Below the pieces are notes generated by a model. The model searched no databases. It was not told where the DNA came from and saw nothing but the letters and a program-made list of their open reading frames with translations. The translations under genes were made by a program, and so were the position numbers. 64,000 nucleotides of DNA from Conus ventricosus (lineage: Eukaryota > Mollusca > Gastropoda > Neogastropoda > Conidae): contig CM031609.1 in assembly GCA_018398815.1 (NCBI GenBank), positions 26,750,815 to 26,814,814 on the forward strand. Direction: 5' to 3'. Below are positions 57,569 through 64,000 of this stretch, piece by piece. Positions within the stretch are counted from its first letter, which is position 1; every line of letters begins with the position of its first letter.

Positions 57569-57799
57569 GTCTCCGCGGTGGGCCCTGAAAGCGTGCGAGT
57601 TTTTCGCACGGATGTTTTTCTATGTCTGTGGTCTCTCGGCTCTGCTGTCGCGGGGCCCCAATGGCCATCTGGATCTGGCGGATCTCCGCCTCTGCTAGTC
57701 TTTGGGTTTGGGCGGTTTAGCTGCAGGAGCCAGTAATGGTTGCGCGTGTAAGACTTTAAAAGATTAAAAACAGGGGGGGAGGGGGGGGGGGGTGTTAAT

Positions 57800-59344
57800 G
57801 GTGGAAAACACCCGCCTCAACCTGCCTAGTGCGTGGAGAAGGCGCTGGCATTCTGCTGCTGGAGGGTTTGTGTTGACCAAGAGGTTCCATTCCAGAGGTG
57901 TTCAAATAAAAAAGGAACCTAAATATTGCTCTGGTGCAGTATGCTGTGTAGCGAAGGCTCTACTGTTGTTGAAATGATTTATGAAAATAATTTGCCCCAA
58001 TTTTCAACCTCAGTTTCTTCAAAAAGGCAAAACGAAACAAAGTAGGATTAATTTTAAGAATAAGAGACTGTCATTGTTGGATCAGTTTACAGACTCCAGA
58101 CTCAGATGAAAATGTATGTTGTTATCTGCAGAGACATTTCTAACATTGTTTTGGCCAATTAGGAAGGCAATATTATGGATTGGTGGAGATTTTAAAACTT
58201 CCCAGATATTGATTGGGGTGAGATGCCATACTTGGTAATCAATACATTTTAAAAATATTAATACTCAGTTTTTTTGATGCCACCAAAGACCTTGGATTAG
58301 TGCAGTCAGTTGAAGCACCAACTCGGGTTTAAGGCATTCCTGGATTTATTTTTTTACCAATTGTCCAGGCGCTTTAGGCAATCAGGAATTAATTGCAGGC
58401 CTGGGTGATCATGACATAATTCTCTTAGAGAGCAACTTTCAACCCTTTCGAAGAAAAACCCCTAAACGTACCATCAGACTCTGGAACCAAGCAGATTTAC
58501 CAAAATTGGCGGGGATACTCCTGATTTCAGTCGTCTTTTTTTAAGGTCCCATAGTGTTAAAGATAATGTCGTGACCTTTGGAAGTGTATAAAAACTAACT
58601 TGGATTTTATTATGGATGAAAAACATACCTACTAAAATAACTTCAAGCAAGAACCACCAGCCATGGATTACTACAAAAACTAAACGTTTGTTGAGAAGGA
58701 AACATCGTTTTTTTTAAGAAATTGAAACTACACCCCTAATTCAGAAAGATTACGGTTAGGTATAAACATATTAAGAGAAGGTGTCAGAGAGAATGTAGGC
58801 TTGCTCACTCAATTATGTTAATTCGATGATTTCAGAAGGTGATCATCAAAACAAGAATTATGGTCTTACATAAGGAGTAAGAGACGGACAACATTGGGAT
58901 TCCAGCCCTGAGAAACAACCAGAATAACCTAATACAGGACCTGAAGGGAAAAGCAAACTTACTAAACAAGAAAGTTTTGTTCAGTTTTTCAATCCCAAAC
59001 CTTTAATTAACGTTAGACTAAAAGATGATGATAAACTCCCTGAAATGCAAACATAAAAGTAAACAAAGCAGGAGTATTTAAGTTATGCCAACATCAATAA
59101 AAACCCAAGCTTATGGCCCCGATGGCGTTCCTGGCAAGCTTTTAAAAATTATGTCCCAATGAATTGAGTGAGGTATACCAACTACTTTACCAAGCTTCAC
59201 TGGCCCAAAGGGGAGAAATACCTGATGAGTGGCGAGGTGCGAGCATTGTTCCCTTATCAAAAAGGGTGACAAAAAAAAGCGAGAACTATAGACCTGTATC
59301 TCTTACATCCATATCGGCTAAATACTTGAACACATAATATATAT
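57800..59344 (+). pseudogene. LINE-B endonuclease and N-terminal RT (right arm)
   Basis: Plus-strand counterpart of 49891-51420. EN segments with D-H (GLGDHDIILLESN, about 58400), the linker NHQPWITTKTKRLL (about 58650), and RT N-terminal sequence AYGPDGVPGKLL (about 59110), GEIPDEWRGASIVPL (about 59215) and NYRPVSLTSISAK (59285). It stops at 59344, where the gypsy LTR begins. The C-terminal half would lie beyond the window. Confidence 0.82.
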
Positions 59345-60010
59345 TGTAGTGACGTTTTAATTATTATTGCATGTTGTTCATCTGATCAATCACACTGTAA
59401 ATGTGTAAACACTGCGCTGAACAGTTTGATGTTTTTTATTGGAGCCGTTGATGATCCATCTCCTAGAAACCTTCAAGGGGGGTTACTCTCCCCATAATAA
59501 TAATAATGTAAGCAAATCATTACTTCCCTTAGATTGCAGACTAAGTAATAATTACATCACCTCCTTCCTTGGATGAAAAGTAAAATTTAAAAATAGATGG
59601 ACAACATCTCAAAGTTTCCTTTTAAACTTTTCACAGTATCTGATTTACTTTGAAAGTAAAATATTTGTAAGAATGTTTTAAACAGTTTTTCGGTTTCACT
59701 GAAAAGGAAATTCAAGTTACAAAGTGAGAAAATAAAGATTAAGTGAATGGCCCAATTTTCAGTTTGATTAATTATGTTTAACTGTTCAGACATTAAACTC
59801 CTTTTTTTAAAAAAATATCAATTAATTTTTTTTTCTTCTCTCCCTCAAATGAATAATGTAGGAATAAATCAAACATTGTGAATAACGGTTGTGAATACAT
59901 TTTTAAAAACCAACATAATAACAAATAACAAATGTTAATCTTGTAAGTGCAGGGGACACTGGGTTGTGCCCCTACAGAAATGTAACGAAAAAAACAGTAT
60001 GTGCACTGCA
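59345..60010 (-). repeat. 3' LTR of the nested gypsy (right arm)
   Basis: Plus-strand ends TGTAGTGACG at 59345 and ...CACTGCA at 60010 give inverted TG...CA termini. 666 bp long. It abuts LINE-B sequence 'acataatatata' at the insertion site. Confidence 0.78.
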
Positions 60011-60022
60011 ACGTCTCCTTTC
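60011..60022 (-). promoter_or_regulatory. polypurine tract (right arm gypsy)
   Basis: The minus strand reads 'gaaaggagacgt' immediately before the LTR. Confidence 0.6.
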
Positions 60023-60094
60023 AGGAAATGTGGTTGCAATTAGATGTGAAAATTTTGTTTTCATTCACTAAATTAGACAAGATCAATGAGAAGT

Positions 60095-63000
60095 CATCAA
60101 ATTTGGGGGGCATTCGGTTGTGCGTTTGGATTTTCTGGGTTCAACTACAGGCGTGTGAGTGCTATGAGAGTAATTGTTGGGTGTGGTGTGGCCTGCGGAG
60201 TGTCTGAGGTTGTAGGGAATTCAGCTTATCTTCATTCAGCTCAGGAGGAGGGTCAGGTTCAGTCTCTGCAGTAGATGGAAGTCTTTGGAGACTTTGTAAA
60301 AAACTGCTGTTTCTGGTTGGACAGTTTGTTTGTCCTCGCTGGGCTGGGGGGATCATTGACCCTTTCTTGCGATGACCACAAGAGGGGTTGGCTGGTAGGG
60401 GGGGTCAGCTTTTAAAAGGATGGGGATTCTTCAGGAGTACAGCATCACCTACGGTTATGGATGAAGGCTTGATGTATGCCTTATCGTCGGGCGTACGCTT
60501 CATATTTGCTTTTTGCTGTGCATCTCTGACGCGCATTTCCTGGTCGCATCAATGGGTTGTGCGGGGGGTTTGGGGGTAGTTTGGTCTTCAGATTGCGATA
60601 AAGGGGGGGGTTAGCAGGGGAAACACCGGGGGTTTGCAGTGAGGGGTAGTGCGGTAGTCAAGTAGAAATTTGTTACATTTTCCTGCTTGAATTTGGGGGA
60701 AAGGGTAGATGATTTGAGGGATTTTCTTGATGGTGCGCTGAAACGTTCCGTCTCTGCGTTTGCACGGGGCCATAGGGGGGTGATTTTGCGATGCTTGATG
60801 CCCATGTGTTGGCAGTATTGAGCAAACTGGTGGGAATTGAAGGGAGGTCCATTGCAGTTTTGAGACTTTCCGGGGGATTCCGATTCAGGGGAAGATTTTG
60901 TCCAGACGTGGAATGACGGTGTTAGCTGATGTTGAATCGAGCACGTCAACAATGGGGTACCTGGAATACTCTTCGGTAAGGGAAAAGAATGTATTTGCCA
61001 TTGGGAAGATGTCCGAAATCACAGGAAATTTCGGTCCATGGTGCGTTGGGTAGATCGGGACATCTGGAGTGGTTCACGTGTCGTTTTTGGTGTTGCCACT
61101 TGACAGGTCATGCAGTTTTTAACTGTACGTTCAACGAGAGGTTGCATGCCCTTTTAACCCAAAATTTACTCACGCAGAAGTGCGGTTGTCTTGATAACGC
61201 CTTGATGGGCAGTGTGTGTGATGTTCACAGCTCTTGGTGTGCGAGGCAGGTAGGACAATCTGGCGGTTTTTCGAATGATAGCAAGTCTGAACAAGTGACA
61301 GTTCTGCACGAGAAACGTAGGGACTATGGAATGTTTGTGTGTCACTTCTTGTCCTTTGTTGTCCACTGATTGGAGGGGTATTGCTTCAATCACAGCATTT
61401 CCCGGTGGTGTCTTTCGCTGTTTCATCAGAACTTCATCGATGGTCATTGCTTTCGGTGTGAAGTGGTAACAATGTAGTGCAGGGTATTTTTCGGCGTCTT
61501 TTTCTTGGTCTGTGCAGGAAGATTGATGGACTGGATGTCGGCTCAGATAATCTGCAGGATTATCAACACCCGGGCGGTACACTACTGTCATTTCATATGA
61601 CTGCAGTCGCATAACCAGCGTTCATATGAGCAGACAAATTTAGCCATAAAACATTGACACCAAGGGCTTTTGATCTGTGTGGGGCGTGAATGGAGCGCCA
61701 AAATGAAGATGTGGTAGTATTCGCAAGACCACACGATAGCTAAAGCTTCTCGTTCAGTTTGAGAGTATCTTTTGTTCTGTGGGTGAAAGAGTCTGCTTGC
61801 GAATTGGTTGATTCGACCTTCTTGGGTTAGTATAGCTGATACTCCCACTGGGCTTGCATCTGTGTATATGTCAGTGGACTTCTTTGGGTCGAAATACGCA
61901 AGAGTTGTTGCATTACTTTGGGCTTTTTCAGTTTTTGGTCAGTGCTTTATCATGTTTTCATGTCCAGGACCCAAAGGAAATGCCTTTCTTGGTAAGTAGT
62001 CGCAGGTCTGTGTCAATGAGGCATAGTTTTGGGGAAAGTGGCGGGAACCACAAAATTCATCATGCCAGGAGGCTTCGGATTTCGGTTGCACTGGAGGGCG
62101 TTGGAAAATCAAGGATGTCCTTGAGCTTATCTTGACTAGGTTTTATGCCGTCTTCACGAAAATGATTCCAGAAATTCCAGCGATTTCTTGTTGAAACTCA
62201 CACTTGTCACTATGAAGTGTCCAGCCTTTCAGTCTGTGTCTCTCAAACAAGTTTCGGAGGTTGGTGTCATGGTCTGTCTGTGACGAACCAAAACCAGAAT
62301 GTCGGTCGCTGATGTTGACAACTCCCGGGAGGCCTGAAAGTGCTTGGCGGATTGATTCTTGGAAGATCTCGCTGGCTGAATTTACACCGAAAAAAACAGA
62401 CGACGGTATCGGTTAAAAGACCGAGGTTTAGTGGCAAATGTGGTGATGGGCGAGAATCTTTGTCAGTTTCAGTGATTGTTGCCTTGATTCAGGTCCCGCT
62501 TGCTGAATACTCGTGCTCCAGAAGCATGGTCTTCAGCTCGTCGAGAGTTGGGGTTTGAGTGACGTTCACGGTCGGATTGCACGGTTTGCAGCTCTCATGT
62601 CCACACAAACAGTACCTTGCCAGGTTTTTTTGGGTTTGGGTACGACAACCATGGAGTACCCATGGAGTTGGTCCCCTTGCTTTTTCAAGATTCCCCGTTC
62701 TTTGTCTTTTTTCAGTGTTCTATGTCCTTGCGCACTGGAATGGAAAATGTCGGTATGGTTGAGCGACTGGTTGAACTTCAGGTTTTATATGGAGATGGAC
62801 TGGTTTGCTTTTCAAACACCAAGACCACTGAATAGTTAGGGTACTCTTCTCTCAATTGTTCATGTATTGGTTTGACATGGTTGAGGTGGTCAAAAGCTTG
62901 AGATCTTGACACGTTTTCCAGGAGAGAATCGGTCGCTTATTGCCGGATATATAAAAATTGGTTTGCAGTAATACTGGTGTTTTCACAATTTAGTAGAGCA

Positions 63001-63160
63001 TTGAATGCACCAAAGTATGGGATTGAACTTTTGCTGCCATACGCTGTCACTCGCTTGTTGGAAGGCTGTAGCTTTGGTTTCGGCTTGAGTTCGTTGAAAT
63101 GTTGTTCAGACAGCAGATTGATGGAAGCCCGGAATCTGTAGGAATGAAAAAACATGTCAT
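60095..63160 (-). pseudogene. gypsy pol (PR, RT, RNase H, IN), right arm
   Basis: Minus strand, from right to left. Protease: FRASINLLSEQHFNEL (about 63130), with the active-site Asp-Ser-Gly lost to a local change. RT: SDVHG/FSK and SDRHSGFG-region remnants (62840-62090). RNase H: INQFASRLFHPQNKRYSQTE with ALAIVWSCEYYHIF (about 61810-61720) and VDNPADYLSRHP (about 61560). Integrase: HTAHQGVIKTTALLRE (about 61200) and HYRTTPHC-like sequence near 60640. The RNase H to IN junction is clearer here than in the left copy. Confidence 0.8.
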
Positions 63161-63185
63161 TGATAGAACGCTAAAATGAGGAAGT

Positions 63186-64000
63186 TCATGGATTGATGGT
63201 TGTGAAGGGCGTATTCAATATCACCAGGATCGGTAGATGATCAACGATAGCATTGGATTTTTCATCACTGCTGTTGTCGTTTGATGAATGTGTGATTTTT
63301 TTGATTTCTTCTTCCAGCTGAAATGTTTTGGTTTCTTGGACAAGGCTTTTGTTGAGATGATGAAGATGTGGCACTGGTATTTTAGCGGCATACTGATGCA
63401 AAGTGGTGTAGTTTTGAACAGTTGTTGCATCGCTTTTGTATGCTGGACAGGAGCGTTGTCCACAGGATGAGGCATTCTCCCCCACAATTTTCGACAAGTG
63501 GTTGGTTGGTTGCGGTTGTCGATTATGTTGATGGCTACGAGGTCGTGCTCGTGCGAAATACGGTGTACCTCTGTGCACAGTTCATTGCTTTGATTGCTTT
63601 GATGTGAGTTCTAGGTGGCGTGCATAGTCAGCAAATCTTTCAGAGTCATGTTGGGGCTTGTAGTCCTTTTTCACGTACCTTATGGCATTTGGCCCGCCTG
63701 TGATGAATTGAGATTTTATCTCAGCATCTGCATCATTGAAGTTATGTTGTTGTAGTTGTTTCAATTCCCATTAAAAATCGTCAATATCAACTTTCTGGTA
63801 GCTATGCCGGAATATGTATTTCTGAAAACTCTACATTTGTTTGGGATTGAAATGTTCGGTGATGGCAGGAAACAAGCGTTTGAAATGGGGGTTTTGCCAC
63901 CAGAGGACGAGTTTGTTCGTTCGTGAAGGTGTCCACAATGTCATTGAGTTCATCACCAGCATAGGTGAGTAGAAGTGCTTTCTGACGTGGTCATTCTTCA
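63186..64000 (-). pseudogene. gypsy gag (right arm, partial)
   Basis: Minus strand includes FNDADAEIKSQFITGGPNAI (about 63735), ERFADYARHLELTSKQSK (63636) and zinc-knuckle remnants around 63470-63390. FADYARHLE is a better match to typical Gag than the left copy. The start codon lies outside the window. Confidence 0.8.

Larger units (their letters stand above)
56815..64000 (-). repeat. right arm of large inverted duplication
   Basis: Mirror of 45254-52330. The true outer end is beyond the window. The inner boundary is near the LINE-A 3' tail. Confidence 0.92.
60023..64000 (-). mobile_element. Ty3/gypsy element, right-arm copy, runs off the window
   Basis: Inverted copy of the left-arm element. 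The midpoint of corresponding positions is constant at about 54627. The window ends in gag; the left-arm equivalent of base 64000 is about 45254. It is more corrupted by indels than the left copy. Confidence 0.88.

Overview
The window is eukaryotic, repeat-dominated DNA, most likely from an invertebrate animal and probably a mollusc (gastropod). The taxon is inferred from the repeat repertoire: tRNA-derived SINEs with a shared central domain, CR1-like and L1-like LINEs, a Gmr1-like Ty3/gypsy element, long minisatellites, and an exon with a splice donor. There are no operons, rRNA genes, CRISPR arrays or convincing intact protein genes. Three N gaps (100, 100 and 1000 bases) mark contig joins. 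Many reading frames are broken by one-base indels in homopolymers, the usual mark of long-read assembly error. The two LTRs of one young element differ almost only in this way.

Layout. 1-3.9 kb: SINE fragments in otherwise unrecognised sequence. 3.97-9.85 kb: a fold-back-like element with inverted ends, filled with units that are themselves palindromes, (TAC)n tracts, and a CT/GT cassette present twice in opposite orientation. 9.9-10.1 kb: a candidate coding first exon with ETS-like sites, cut by a LINE 3' fragment. 10.5-10.7 kb: a hammerhead-like/Penelope-like motif beside a strong hairpin. 13.407-21.681 kb: a complete-ended LTR retrotransposon on the minus strand (5-bp target duplication, tRNA-Pro primer site, 2.17-kb LTRs). 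Its order is Gag-PR-IN-RNaseH, with the rest of IN, RT and most of RNaseH deleted. 22.5-26.4 kb: a tandem duplication of about 1.9-2.0 kb, each copy holding more than 1.2 kb of (TTGG)n. 26.6-30.4 kb: a 177-bp duplication, SINEs, an (ACAAC)n tract and a 2-kb minisatellite with a homogenised 44-bp core. 30.4-36.6 kb: microsatellites, a LINE C-terminal fragment and a SINE fragment. 36.9-40.7 kb: a decayed L1/Tx1-type LINE ORF2 on the minus strand.

42-64 kb is the most structured part. A CR1-like LINE (called LINE-B here) is interrupted by a Ty3/gypsy element; the two LINE halves join in frame across the insertion. This nest lies beside a gigaxonin-like BTB first exon. The whole block is present twice in opposite orientation (about 45.25-52.33 kb and 56.8-64.0 kb) around a 4.4-kb centre that holds a 1000-N gap and another CR1-like LINE (LINE-A). 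It may be a true large palindrome or an alternative haplotype scaffolded in inverted orientation. The gigaxonin-like exon is the best candidate for a real host gene; everything else recognised is mobile or tandemly repeated DNA.
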